A stretch of DNA of 64,000 nucleotides from Lancefieldella parvula (GCA_023300185.1 CP097092.1:930001-994000); one strand, 5' to 3'; positions 45,462 through 55,244 are shown, numbered from the stretch's first letter. Numbers and translations are program-made. Notes: generated by a model not told the origin, from the sequence alone.

Positions 45462-47056
45462 TCAACGCACATGCAATTGGCCATCTTGGATATCGAGAAG
45501 AACGTCTGCTTCTTGATCTAGTTCATCGGAGTGCATAATCACCATGACAGTCCGACCTACCTTTGAGGTTGGTGAGATATCTACAAAGCCTCTGAGCTGT
45601 TGGCGCATCTAAATTCTGTAGAGGTTCATCCAAAACAAGTGCTCCTTGTTTTCTGGATAGAGCTCTCAAAAGGCCAATTTTTTGTCGCTCGCCCAAAGAA
45701 ACGGACTCTTCTTTTCCGTCAAAAGCATGAGTCTCAAGAGAAGAGAAATCGAGCAAGTTGTAAATCGTACGATCAATCTTTTCTCCAAACATATTGTCAG
45801 CAAGGCTTCCTTCTACAAGAGGTACCGGACGAGCAAAACGAGAACAGTCTTTAAGATCATCCGAAAGCTCTATATCACCACTGAATAGTGATGGATCAGA
45901 GCAGCCTGCCAAAAGATCTACGAAAGAAGACTTGCCTGAGCCATTGGAACCTTTTACCACCACGAGAGATCCTTGTGGAATGCTGAGAGCTTGTGTATGG
46001 AAAAGTTCTGGTCCTTCTGAAGTAGCTAAAAGAGTTCCCTCTCCTATCTTTACGAGCTGGTTTAAGTGAAGCATTCCAAAGCTTCTCATAACCTGAAGGC
46101 TCTTGGGATTCTTTCTCGTGCTCAAGATAAACATCAATATCCGCTTTTGCAGCAAGATATGAGCTTTTAACAGAACAAACCGTATCAAGCGGTTCGCTCA
46201 ATACTGACAAAATCAGATAGGCGGCTAAAATCTCTCCAACACTCATCTGACCTATAGAAAGCAGCATCACACCTGTAATTATGGCTACGACTTGCGTGAA
46301 ATTTGAAAGCGCTGATGGAAGGTTCTTTGATAAAGCAGTAAAAAAACTACTTCTTTTTACGTAGAGAAAATACTCATCATTAGCTGCCTCATAAGCATTT
46401 TCAAAATAGCTCTCTGCTCGTAGCACATTAATCGAGAACTTTTCCTCAATTATGCGCCTACCGATATCCAGCCAGCTTTCTCGTTTTTTCATTGACTCGG
46501 TCAAAATCTCATTTGTTTTCTTGCTCGGATAATCAATAATCACCAAGTAAAAAGGAATATAAAGCAAGACAAGCAAACCAATCCATGGATTTACCGTAAA
46601 TGCCACAATTGCCAAAACAACAACTGCTAAAAGACCACCTAAAAATTCAACACTTACTGCAATTTGAACACCACTGAAGACAAAGGCCGCCATAGTGACT
46701 ACATTAAGATAGTGTCCGGTTTTCTTTTTTGAAAAAACACGAAGCGACATCTTTAAGAATTCCGATATCGCTACCTCAGAACTAGCAACCGCAGCTTCTA
46801 AATTGAGCTTTTGTGGAATCCAAACAGTGAGAAAAAAGCTTAAGCAAAGCGTTACAAGCGAAAGCAGCAACAACAGCCCTAGCTTTTGCCAAATACCGTC
46901 AGCAGCTTGCACATTAAGCATACTATCAATTAAATCGCCCGTAAAAATGCCCAGCATTGCAACAACAATATATCCAATTGCCAAACCAAGGGCAGCTAGA
47001 AGCATATGTTTTCGTATAACAAATAAGTGAGAGAGACGTTTATTCATACTCATCAT
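45462..47056 (-). pseudogene. ABC exporter half-transporter (membrane domain + ATPase), two surplus bases
   Basis: Membrane domain with about six helices from roughly 47050 to 46130, then ATPase with Walker A VVKGSNGSGKSS, signature SVSLGERQKIG, Walker B ALVLDEPLQNLD. Two corrections are needed: after YEK, in CTT TGG (plus 46078-46081), and after TNL, in CTC AAA GG (plus 45557-45565). The final frame then gives VGRTVMVIMHSDELDQ with the switch His and ends at 45462. The start is uncertain, with an ATG cluster at 47056-47047. The region is AT-rich. The gene is divergent from an AraC-type regulator; the usual second half-transporter is absent. Substrate unknown. Confidence 0.82.
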
Positions 47057-47196
47057 CCCAAAAACAAAATAGCAATTACCTGCACTTGTAAAATAAACAC
47101 TTAATGGACTCTTTAAGGTAAAAAACGGGTTTCTCGTATAAAATTGCGTTATCACCCTATAATTTGACGCAGGAAAATACCGTTGAAAGGCTGATT

Positions 47197-48018
47197 ATGA
47201 GCGAAAAGCGACTAACTCAAGCACTTCAAAATATACTTGCCAATGGGAATTCTCTTGCTCAAGGTGACGCTTCAAATGTCATTTTGAGTGCACATTACGA
47301 AACAGAAGAGTCTGTTAACCCTCATATCAGAGGATTTTTTACTCTCACTTCTGCTTTTGATTTAGCAAATTTAGGCCAATTTTCTACAAAACCTTATGGA
47401 GACGACATTGTGAGTCTCTCAATACTTGCTCGTAAAAACTATTTTGGAAGTTTTCTTTTCTTTCTAATGCCTTCATCAGAAGATTTCTTTACTTTTACTA
47501 CAAACCTTATATCAAATAAAAATACACTACCGAAACAAGTTCATCCAGCTGATATTGAACAAATTTATACACTTTATAGTCAAATTATCATTACGTATTC
47601 CGAAAGAAAACCAAATTGGGAAGCTATTGTTACTTCCTTACTTATAGCGCTTATTACCTGTCTTTCTCCTGATGCTCACTATACGTTCACTCCAGGTAAC
47701 ACTAATGAGACGATCGCTCTTATCCTTAATGAAATTACTGCTCATTCAGAAAGTATTACACTTGCTAAGCTTTCAGAAAAATACTCATATACACCAACTT
47801 ATCTTTCTGAACTTCTCAGACAAAAATGTGGCAAAACTTTTTCTGAACTTGTTTTAGAACAAAGAATGGAACGAGCAAAAACGTTGTTAATTCATACCAA
47901 ATTACCTGTCTCTACTATTTCTTCAATGATTGGCTATGGAGGAACAACAGAGTTTTATAGGAAATTTAAGGACTACTTTTCTCTTACACCACGTGAAATG
48001 AGAAGCGAAACTTTTTAG
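47197..48018 (+). CDS. AraC-family transcriptional regulator
   Basis: 273 residues. The N-terminal part has no recognised domain; the C-terminal double helix-turn-helix is clear (LAKLSEKYSYTPTYLSELLRQKCGKTFSEL, ISSMIGYGGTTEFYRKFKDYFSLTPREMR). ATG 47197 has GAAAGG 6 bases upstream, better than a start at 47164. It is divergent from the ABC exporter and probably controls it. AT-rich codon use (about two-thirds A/T) differs from the flanking genes, suggesting transfer together with the exporter. Confidence 0.88.
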   Translation: MSEKRLTQALQNILANGNSLAQGDASNVILSAHYETEESVNPHIRGFFTLTSAFDLANLGQFSTKPYGDDIVSLSILARKNYFGSFLFFLMPSSEDFFTFTTNLISNKNTLPKQVHPADIEQIYTLYSQIIITYSERKPNWEAIVTSLLIALITCLSPDAHYTFTPGNTNETIALILNEITAHSESITLAKLSEKYSYTPTYLSELLRQKCGKTFSELVLEQRMERAKTLLIHTKLPVSTISSMIGYGGTTEFYRKFKDYFSLTPREMRSETF

Positions 48019-48023
48019 TCATA

Positions 48024-49034
48024 TTACAACTGTGGACAAATCTCTTCTCCTACAGAAGTCCTACCCATAGACATAGTGCTCTGAGAGAGTAGGGCTTCTT
48101 GCAGGTCTTCTGGCAACGTATCTGCAACCACGATATTCTCGCCCGTAAAAGGGTGCTCAAACTGAACGTGCCAGGAGTGAAGAAACTGCCTGTTAAGGCC
48201 AAGGTTAAGGCTCATATCTTTTTTACCGTAGAGCTGATCGCCGACAACTGGATGACCAATGTGGCGCATGTGAACTCTAATCTGGTGCGTGCGGCCTGTG
48301 TAAAGATGGCACTCAAGAAGCGAGTAGCCCTCGCCTTTTCTGCCCGCTTCAAAGCGCTCAAGCGTTCTGAAGGTGGTAATGGCTTCTCGTGCGCCGGGAG
48401 CATCTGATACGGTCATTTTGAGGCGGTCTCGCGTTGAGCGAGCAATGCCCGTTTCAATAGTGCCAGAATCGTGGGCAACATAGCCTTGTACCAGCACAAT
48501 GTAACGGCGGTCAAGCACGCGCAGCCTAATGAGGTCCTGAAGAGCCTTTTGCGCCTCGTCTGACTTTGCTGCCAGCATAAGGCCAGATGTGTCCATATCA
48601 AGACGATGCACAATACCAGGACGCTCTTCTCCCTGAAGCATTCCTAGGTGCTCGTAGCCACAGTGAGCCACCAGGGCGTTTGCCAGAGTGTCATCAACAT
48701 GGCCAGGAGATGGATGACATACTAGGCCAATCTGCTTTGAGAGCACTATAAGGTACTGATCCTCAAAACGGATATCAAGCAGAATATCCGGATTTGGGCG
48801 CAAAAGGCCTGTTTGAGGCTCTGCGTCTGGAAGCGATACCAAAAGTCTATCGCCCAGCATAAGTTTTTCTGACTTAGAGGTAGCCAGCGTAGCGTTGATG
48901 GTTACTCTTCCCTCTTCTACCAGCTTGACGCAGGCACTTCTTGAAGGAAGCGTATCTTGAGCAGAAAGAAACGCATCTAATCTAACACCGTCTCCTTCTG
49001 GTCCAACTAGTATGTCAACGATACGCTCATTCAT
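48024..49034 (-). CDS. rluD: RluD-type 23S rRNA pseudouridine synthase
   Basis: 336 residues from ATG 49034, which overlaps the lspA stop (ATGAATGA). S4-like RNA-binding domain at the N terminus (RLDAFLSAQDTLPSRSACVKLVEEGRVTING-like), catalytic HRLDMDTSGLM with the aspartate, and YTGRTHQIRVHMRHIGHPVVGD. It makes pseudouridines in 23S rRNA. An upstream in-frame start would overlap lspA further with no ribosome-binding site. lspA-rluD linkage is common in Gram-positive bacteria. Confidence 0.92.
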   Translation of the reverse strand: MNERIVDILVGPEGDGVRLDAFLSAQDTLPSRSACVKLVEEGRVTINATLATSKSEKLMLGDRLLVSLPDAEPQTGLLRPNPDILLDIRFEDQYLIVLSKQIGLVCHPSPGHVDDTLANALVAHCGYEHLGMLQGEERPGIVHRLDMDTSGLMLAAKSDEAQKALQDLIRLRVLDRRYIVLVQGYVAHDSGTIETGIARSTRDRLKMTVSDAPGAREAITTFRTLERFEAGRKGEGYSLLECHLYTGRTHQIRVHMRHIGHPVVGDQLYGKKDMSLNLGLNRQFLHSWHVQFEHPFTGENIVVADTLPEDLQEALLSQSTMSMGRTSVGEEICPQL

Positions 49035-49545
49035 TGCCACTACCCTGCTGTTGCTTTTTGTCCCAAACCATCCAGTACACAAAAGCAATAAGGATGCCGC
49101 ACGTTACAAAGATATCCGCCACATTAAACACAGCAAAATTCACAAACGTTGTAGCAAAGAAATCAGTAACCTGACCATACAAAACACGGTCGATGGCGTT
49201 ACCAATTCCGCCACCTGCAACGCCTCCCAAAAGCGCAATAAGCGGCAGCGGGAGGTTCTTCTCGCGAACTACAAAGCCCACAAGAGCGGCAATGACCACG
49301 GCAGTGAGACCCACAAAAAAGAGGGCGTTTCCAGAGCCCACAGAAAACGCTGCACCGGTGTTACTCACATGGAAGAGCTCCATAACACCGGGGATAAACG
49401 GTATTGCAGCTCCCTCTGGAATTGAGGTTCTCACCCAGAGCTTAGTTATCTGGTCAAGCACGCAGGCAACAGCGCCCGCCCCGCAGAGAACTGCAAGGCG
49501 GGTCACTAGCGTATGAGTTGTATGTTGCTGCTGGTCGGCGTTCAT
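49027..49545 (-). CDS. lspA: Lipoprotein signal peptidase (signal peptidase II)
   Basis: 172 residues, four transmembrane helices. Catalytic aspartates in GNAIDRVLYGQVTDFF and FNVADIFVTCG; N-terminal LDQITKLWV motif present. It cleaves lipoprotein signal peptides ahead of the modified cysteine, for example in MglB of this window. Start abuts the ileS stop by one base. Confidence 0.95.
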   Translation of the reverse strand: MNADQQQHTTHTLVTRLAVLCGAGAVACVLDQITKLWVRTSIPEGAAIPFIPGVMELFHVSNTGAAFSVGSGNALFFVGLTAVVIAALVGFVVREKNLPLPLIALLGGVAGGGIGNAIDRVLYGQVTDFFATTFVNFAVFNVADIFVTCGILIAFVYWMVWDKKQQQGSGNE

Positions 49546-52344
49546 TTACGCAACAACGTCGTGGCAGCGGTGGCAGAGGTGATCCTCGCCAAGCTCACGA
49601 TAATTCCAGCAGCGGTCACAGCGCTCGCCGTTTGCAGGATAGACGCTTACGCTCAGCTCAGAGCCCTCGGAAACAGTTACCTCAGAGCAGACAAATGCCT
49701 CAGCAAAGTCAAGGCCAGCATGAGAAATGGATGCAGCCTGCTCAGCGGTAAGCGTAACTTCGGCACGAGTAGCCTGGGTGGTCTTCTCGGTAACTACGCC
49801 AGCCTCAAGAGCAGTCTCGTATGCCTTGGTGTAGGCAGCGCGAGCATCAACCAGCACCTGATATGCAGGGAGCAGTGAGGTGTACTCTTCGGTGGTCATA
49901 GGAGCCTTATACCAGTCGAGAAGAGCGGCGTACTTCTGACCGTCACGCATAGACTCTGGCAGGAACTGCATAGCCTCATCGGTGGTATAGACCAGAATTG
50001 GCTGCAGGTCATGAACAAGCATGGAAAGAATCTCTGCCCAGACGGTCTGAGCGCTACGGCGTGTTGCAGAATCTGCAGCATCGCAGTACATACGGTCCTT
50101 AGTTGCGTTCAAATAACCGTTGGAAAGCTCAATGATGTAATCGTAGAGGGTACGGAAGACATTGTTGAAGCGATATCCCTCGTAAGCCTCGGTGACTGCA
50201 GCATGAACCTCGCACATACGAGCAAGAACAAGACGGTCGTACTCTTCAAGGTCTGCAACAGCAACTGCATCGGTAGCAGGATCAAACTGGCCCTCGAGCT
50301 CGCCAAGAAGGAAGCGCAGGGTGTTTCTAAACCTACGATATGCGTCGCCTACCTGAGAAAGAATGGCGTCATCGCAAGGAACGTCAGTTGAAGTATCAAC
50401 GGAAGCAACCCAAAGACGCAGGACGTCTGCACCGCGCTCAGCACAAACAGCGTTTGGATCAATAACGTTGCCCAGAGACTTACTCATCTTGCGTCCCTGA
50501 CCATCAAGCGTAAAGCCCTGGGAAACAACAGACTTGTAAGGAGCAACACCATAAGCACCAACAGAAGTCATAAGAGAACTCATGAACCAACCGCGGTGCT
50601 GATCAGAACCCTCAAGATACATATCAGCTGGGAACTTGAGGTTTGGACGGTGCTTACAAACAGCCGTGTGAGAAACACCAGAATCCCACCAAACGTCCAG
50701 AATATCCTTGTTAGCCTTGAGGTTATGGCTACCACACTTAGGGCAGACGCAAGCGTCGCCTAAATAGGTCTTAGGATCGTCGGTGAACCAAGCATCAGAG
50801 CCCTTCTCGCGGAAAAGCTTGATAACAGCGTCAAGCGTCTGGTCATTAATGACGGTCTCGCCACAATCCTCACAGGTGAAAGCAGGGATTGGAACACCCC
50901 AGTTACGCTGCCTGGAAATACACCAGTCAGGACGACCCTCAACCATGGAGCCAATACGCTTAACAGCATTTGCAGGATAGAACTTAACCTTTGTAAGCTC
51001 CTCTGCTGCCTGCTGACGCAGACCAGTCTTATCCATGGAGACAAACCACTGGCTTGTTGCGCGGAAGATAACAGGCTCTTTACAACGCCAGCAGTGTGGA
51101 TAGCTGTGGGTAATCTCTTCTGCAAGAATGAGTGTTCCACGGTCCTTAAGCCACTGGACAATGACAGGGTTAGCCTCATTGACCTCCATACCAGAGAAGG
51201 GGCCGCCAGTACCTTGGCCGTCGCCCTTGAAGAAGTGACCGTCGTCATCAACAGGCATGGTCTGTGGAATATCAAAGCGAACGCCAGCGTTGTAGTCGTC
51301 TACACCGTGGCCAGGTGCGGAGTGAACAACACCAGTACCATCGTCAAGGGTGACGTACTCTGCGTAGATAAACTTACCAGTATTGCCAAGATCACCAAAG
51401 ATTGGCTGCTTGTACTCATTGCCAGCAAGCTCAACACCAGTCTTCTTCCAGGTGTTGCCCTCTGCGTCCTGAGCTAGCTTCCAATCGGTATAACCAAACT
51501 TGGCAGCAGCTTTCTCTGCAAGAGCCTCAGCAACAATCTCCACGTGTCCGTCAGGAAGCTCAAGAGCAACGTAGTTAGCTTCTGGGTGCAGAATAACTGC
51601 CTCGTCTGCTGGCATAGTCCAAGGAGTAGTAGTCCAAATGTCTACCCAGGTCTTACCTGCATAAGCCTCAAGACCCTCTGGAACTGTGGTTAGCTCAAAG
51701 CGAACAAAGATTGCAGTAGAGGTGACATCGTGATACTCAATCTCTGCCTCAGAAAGAGCTGTGTGGTCATGAGTGCACCAGTGAACAGGCTTAGTGCCTC
51801 TGTACACAGAACCCTTGTCGTAGATAGCTTTGAAGATCTCAACGTCAGTAGCGTCGTAATCATTGACATAGGTGAGATAGGGATTGTCCCACTCACCCAA
51901 AACACCAAGGCGCTTAAAGCCCTGACGCTGGGTATCTACCTGCTCAACTGCCATCTTGCGGCAGAGCTCACGGATCTTCTCGGTAGACAGCTGATTGAAC
52001 TTTTCTGTGCCAAGCATCTGCTCAACCTTGTGCTCGATTGGCTGACCATGGCAGTCCCAACCAGGAACATAAGGAGTCTGGAAGCCCTGCATAGCCTTAT
52101 AGCGGTTGATGATGTCCTTGGAAATCTTATTCTGTGCGTGACCCAGGTGAATTGGACCATTTGCATAAGGAGGTCCGTCATGAAGGACAAACTTGTCATG
52201 TCCCTCATTCTTCTTCATCAGGAGTTCGTAGACGTTGTTTTGGTCCCAATCAGCCAAACGCTGAGGCTCGTTCTGCGCAAGTGATGCGCGCATAGGAAAG
52301 CCTGTGTTTGGCAGGTTGGTGGTCTTTTTGTACTCGTTTGCCAT
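49546..52344 (-). CDS. ileS: Isoleucyl-tRNA synthetase
   Basis: 932 residues, class I. HIGH motif in GPIHLGHAQNK, editing CP1 domain (TTPWTMPADEAV), KMSKS in GRKMSKSLGNV, and a C-terminal zinc site CDRCWNYRELGEDHLCHRC. The start is ATG 52344 (AGAAAGG 9 bases upstream); the open frame continues upstream through the T-box leader without being coding. It is regulated by the leader at 52365-52612, so expression should follow isoleucine-tRNA charging. First gene of ileS-lspA-rluD. Confidence 0.97.
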   Translation of the reverse strand: MANEYKKTTNLPNTGFPMRASLAQNEPQRLADWDQNNVYELLMKKNEGHDKFVLHDGPPYANGPIHLGHAQNKISKDIINRYKAMQGFQTPYVPGWDCHGQPIEHKVEQMLGTEKFNQLSTEKIRELCRKMAVEQVDTQRQGFKRLGVLGEWDNPYLTYVNDYDATDVEIFKAIYDKGSVYRGTKPVHWCTHDHTALSEAEIEYHDVTSTAIFVRFELTTVPEGLEAYAGKTWVDIWTTTPWTMPADEAVILHPEANYVALELPDGHVEIVAEALAEKAAAKFGYTDWKLAQDAEGNTWKKTGVELAGNEYKQPIFGDLGNTGKFIYAEYVTLDDGTGVVHSAPGHGVDDYNAGVRFDIPQTMPVDDDGHFFKGDGQGTGGPFSGMEVNEANPVIVQWLKDRGTLILAEEITHSYPHCWRCKEPVIFRATSQWFVSMDKTGLRQQAAEELTKVKFYPANAVKRIGSMVEGRPDWCISRQRNWGVPIPAFTCEDCGETVINDQTLDAVIKLFREKGSDAWFTDDPKTYLGDACVCPKCGSHNLKANKDILDVWWDSGVSHTAVCKHRPNLKFPADMYLEGSDQHRGWFMSSLMTSVGAYGVAPYKSVVSQGFTLDGQGRKMSKSLGNVIDPNAVCAERGADVLRLWVASVDTSTDVPCDDAILSQVGDAYRRFRNTLRFLLGELEGQFDPATDAVAVADLEEYDRLVLARMCEVHAAVTEAYEGYRFNNVFRTLYDYIIELSNGYLNATKDRMYCDAADSATRRSAQTVWAEILSMLVHDLQPILVYTTDEAMQFLPESMRDGQKYAALLDWYKAPMTTEEYTSLLPAYQVLVDARAAYTKAYETALEAGVVTEKTTQATRAEVTLTAEQAASISHAGLDFAEAFVCSEVTVSEGSELSVSVYPANGERCDRCWNYRELGEDHLCHRCHDVVA

Positions 52345-52364
52345 CAAGCACAACCTTTCTGGGC

Positions 52365-52404
52365 ACAAATAAAGCGCCCGTCCCTCACAGCTGGGACGAA
52401 GCGC
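52365..52404 (-). terminator. Regulated terminator of the ileS T-box
   Basis: Stem GCGC..CGTCCC / GGGACG..GCGC (plus 52374-52404) followed on the minus strand by TTTATTTG, just before the ileS ribosome-binding site. Confidence 0.8.
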
Positions 52405-52612
52405 CACAATACACTTCGTTGTAACCACCCAGCGACGGATATGTCCGTTTACTCGGCTGGCCTGTCACGGCGACCATTTCCGGCAGCATCTACTAGTACA
52501 AAAACCTGTACGTTTGAACTGCAGCTCCGAGGTGATGTTCACACGGACGCAAATGCGGACTTCCACCAACTCCGCTCGCTTGAGATTTGCGCTACCCAGC
52601 TACTGTCCTCAT
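52365..52612 (-). ncRNA. T-box leader of ileS
   Basis: On the minus strand the leader contains a stem I with GAACATCACC, giving an Ile specifier ATC (plus 52534-52536), a conserved GGAGTTGGTGGAAGTCC arm, and the T-box GGGTGGTTACAACG (plus about 52415-52430) whose TGGT can pair with the tRNA end. Then come alternative folds: GCTGGG/CCCAGC plus CGAAG/CTTCG against a terminator. Uncharged tRNA-Ile would favour read-through. Boundaries are approximate. Confidence 0.85.
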
Positions 52613-52811
52613 CACAGCTTGTGCTAGTAATACTACCACGTCTTGTACTCATTGAACTAAGTAATACGTACGCGTAAACCGTTTTTAACAAATTACACGG
52701 AATTCAAATTTTAAAGTTTTGATAGAAATAAAAAAAGAAGAGTGGGTACAACAAACCTAATATCTAAGTGAGCTCATATCACATTTGAGCCAAACAGGTA
52801 AAGGGACGTGT

Positions 52812-54746
52812 ATGGCAGATAACAATAACAAGCACCGTAGATCTATGTCGATGCTACTCTATATTGCAGTAGCCATCTTTGTATATCTCCTGCTTAGCAA
52901 CACATTATTACCAGGACTTTTGCGCCAACAGGTACAAACTGTCTCGTACAGTGAGTTCCTTAACAAGATTGACAACAATGAAGTTACCAAGGTAGACCTT
53001 AATACGGGCAGCAGAAACATTAGGTTCACAACTGGCTCTGGAGATTCCGAGAAGGTCTTTGAGACTACGCAGTTCCCTAATGATTCAACGCTGGTTCAGA
53101 CGCTTAGAGATCACAAAGTTGATTTCTCAGCTTCTATTCCTGACAACTCTACAAATATGCTGCTCTATGCCCTTATTCAGTATGGAATCCCTCTTGTTAT
53201 CTTCTTGGGCATTGGCTACTTTATCAACCGATCCCTTAAACGCGCCATGGGTGACGATGGTCCTTCCATGAACTTTGGTGGCGGCTTTGGAGGTCTTGGC
53301 GGCAATCTTGGTCGCTCAAGCGCTAAAGAAATTAAGGGAGAAGACACAGGCATTACGTTTAAAGACGTAGCTGGTCAAGAAGAGGCTAAAGAGTCTATGC
53401 AAGAGATTGTTAGCTTCCTTAAGACTCCTGATAAGTACAAAGAGATTGGTGCTCGCTGCCCTCGTGGCGCCTTGCTTGTAGGCCCTCCAGGTACTGGTAA
53501 GACCCTCATTGCTAAGGCAGTTGCTGGTGAGGCTGGCGTTCCTTTCTTCCAGATTGCTGGCTCTGAGTTTGTTGAGATGTTTGTTGGACGAGGTGCTGCA
53601 AAAGTCCGTGACCTCTTCAAGCAAGCAAATGAAAAGGCTCCATGCATCATCTTTATTGACGAGATTGATGCAGTTGGTAAGCGCCGTGACGCTTCTCTCA
53701 ACTCCAACGATGAGCGTGAGCAAACCTTAAACCAGCTGCTCTCTGAGATGGATGGTTTTGATAACCACAAGGGTATTGTTGTTCTTGCAGCAACCAACCG
53801 CCCTGAGACCTTGGACAAGGCGCTTCTGCGTCCTGGCCGCTTTGACCGCCGTATTCCTGTTGAGCTTCCAGACCTTAAGGGTCGTGAGGCAGTTCTTCAG
53901 ATTCACGCCAATGATGTAAAGATGGAGCCAGGCGTTGACCTCTCTATTATTGCTAAGTCCACACCAGGCGCATCTGGTGCAGACCTCGCAAACATCATCA
54001 ACGAGGCAGCTCTTCGTGCTGTTCGCTTTGGTCGTCGTCGTGTTACCACCGAAGACCTTGCTGAGTCCGTTGACGTTGTTATTGCCGGCGCAAAGAAGAA
54101 GAACACTGTTCTTTCTGAGCACGAGAAGGACGTTGTGGCTTATCACGAGACCGGCCATGCAATTGTTGGTGCCATCCAGAAAAACGATGCTCCTGTTACC
54201 AAGATCACCATTGTTCCTCGTACTGGCGGAGCTCTTGGCTTTACCATGCAGGTTGAGGATGATGAGCGTTATCTCATGAGCAAAAGCCAGGCAATGGATG
54301 AGATTGCTGTTCTCTGTGGTGGACGCGCAGCTGAAGAACTTATCTTTGGCGAGATGACCAATGGTGCTTCTAATGACATTGAACGCGCAACAGCAATTGC
54401 TCGCGCTATGGTTACGCAGTACGGCATGTCTGATAAACTTGGCATGGTTACCCTCAGCCAGCAGCAAAGCCGCTATCTTGGTGGTGGCTCTTCCCTCACC
54501 TGCTCTGAGGCAACCGCTGAAGAGATCGATGCTGAAGTTAGACGCATTGTTGAAGAGGGCCACCAGCGTGCGCTCCAGACGCTTAAAGAGAACCGCTTCA
54601 AACTGCATGAAATTGCTCACTACCTGCAGAAGAAGGAGACTATTACCGGCGAGGAGTTCATGAACATCCTTAAACGTGAGAATACCTTTGCACCAGTAGT
54701 TGAGAGCACCAATGAGGAAGGCTCCTCTACTTCTTCAGCAGAGTAA
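52812..54746 (+). CDS. ftsH: ATP-dependent zinc metalloprotease FtsH
   Basis: 644 residues. Two transmembrane helices (about 15-38 and 113-135) flank an extracytoplasmic domain, followed by a glycine-rich linker, the AAA+ domain (VGPPGTGKTLIAKA, IIFIDEIDAVGKRR, the SRH region with RPGRFDRR) and the zinc protease domain (HETGH). It degrades membrane and regulatory proteins. ATG 52812 is preceded by AAAGGGA; a TTG upstream would add nine residues. Divergent from ileS. Some 64 kb housekeeping genes of this length carry no frame disruption, and this is one of them. Confidence 0.97.
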   Translation: MADNNNKHRRSMSMLLYIAVAIFVYLLLSNTLLPGLLRQQVQTVSYSEFLNKIDNNEVTKVDLNTGSRNIRFTTGSGDSEKVFETTQFPNDSTLVQTLRDHKVDFSASIPDNSTNMLLYALIQYGIPLVIFLGIGYFINRSLKRAMGDDGPSMNFGGGFGGLGGNLGRSSAKEIKGEDTGITFKDVAGQEEAKESMQEIVSFLKTPDKYKEIGARCPRGALLVGPPGTGKTLIAKAVAGEAGVPFFQIAGSEFVEMFVGRGAAKVRDLFKQANEKAPCIIFIDEIDAVGKRRDASLNSNDEREQTLNQLLSEMDGFDNHKGIVVLAATNRPETLDKALLRPGRFDRRIPVELPDLKGREAVLQIHANDVKMEPGVDLSIIAKSTPGASGADLANIINEAALRAVRFGRRRVTTEDLAESVDVVIAGAKKKNTVLSEHEKDVVAYHETGHAIVGAIQKNDAPVTKITIVPRTGGALGFTMQVEDDERYLMSKSQAMDEIAVLCGGRAAEELIFGEMTNGASNDIERATAIARAMVTQYGMSDKLGMVTLSQQQSRYLGGGSSLTCSEATAEEIDAEVRRIVEEGHQRALQTLKENRFKLHEIAHYLQKKETITGEEFMNILKRENTFAPVVESTNEEGSSTSSAE

Positions 54747-54784
54747 CTTTGTCTCATAAGTAAAATTAAACGGACGTCTATTCT

Positions 54785-54828
54785 GAACTGCCTCCCATTT
54801 CTTGGACATAAGAAATGGGAGGCAGTTC
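54785..54828 (+). repeat. 44-bp hairpin repeat, copy 1
   Basis: GAACTGCCTCCCATTTCTT with its perfect inverted partner AAGAAATGGGAGGCAGTTC and loop GGACAT. No T run follows, so it is not a standard terminator. A near-identical copy in reverse orientation lies at 55201-55244. The 54747-55296 gap between the convergent ftsH and trmH-like genes holds these hairpins and three 22-bp repeats, and no gene I can support. Confidence 0.8.
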
Positions 54829-55069
54829 ATATGCGGGTGATTATGATTCTGCAGCGTGTTAGCGTCGGCTTTTAGGCCTGGCGCACAAAATAGCACAGCT
54901 TTCTTATGTTCTGCTGAAGAATCGACATGTTCTTAATCAAGATAGCCAGGCAGCTAGGTGGTCGCACTACCTGATATGCATCTCTATGCATAAACTTCAT
55001 CTAATATGCTTAAACATGAATAGACTTATATAAGAAATTTAACTATCGATAAATTCTGTATCTACGGAA

Positions 55070-55196
55070 CACACCTAAGTCAGATAATCTGCTCAGATGC
55101 GGGCATTTTACACACCTAATAAAGATAATCTGCACATTAGAGGTATTTTCAGCGTCATGTATACGTCTTTTTGACAGATTATCTGACTTAAGTGTG
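55070..55196. repeat. Three copies of the 22-bp interspersed repeat
   Basis: CACACCTAAGTC followed by AGATAATCTG at 55070-55091, a diverged copy at 55111-55132 and an inverted copy at 55175-55196. Same family as the cluster at 22744-22965, where the unit is CACACCTATGTC plus GGATATTCTG. The third copy directly abuts the second 44-bp hairpin. Confidence 0.7.
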
Positions 55197-55200
55197 TTTT

Positions 55201-55244
55201 GAACTGCCTCCTATTTCTCGTGTCCAAGAAATGGGAGGCAGTTC
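55201..55244 (-). repeat. 44-bp hairpin repeat, copy 2 (inverted)
   Basis: Reverse complement matches copy 1 at 54785-54828 except for four bases, including the loop (GGACA kept). The two copies frame a 460-bp segment as inverted hairpins. Confidence 0.8.

Noticed and set aside
53727..54620. Long open frame on the minus strand inside ftsH
   Set aside because: Antisense to an intact, strongly conserved protease; its content mirrors the codon pattern of ftsH and shows no family motif.
54785..54828. Terminator of ftsH
   Set aside because: A strong hairpin, but no T run follows on the plus strand, and the same hairpin recurs 400 bases away in reverse. Treated as a repeat instead.
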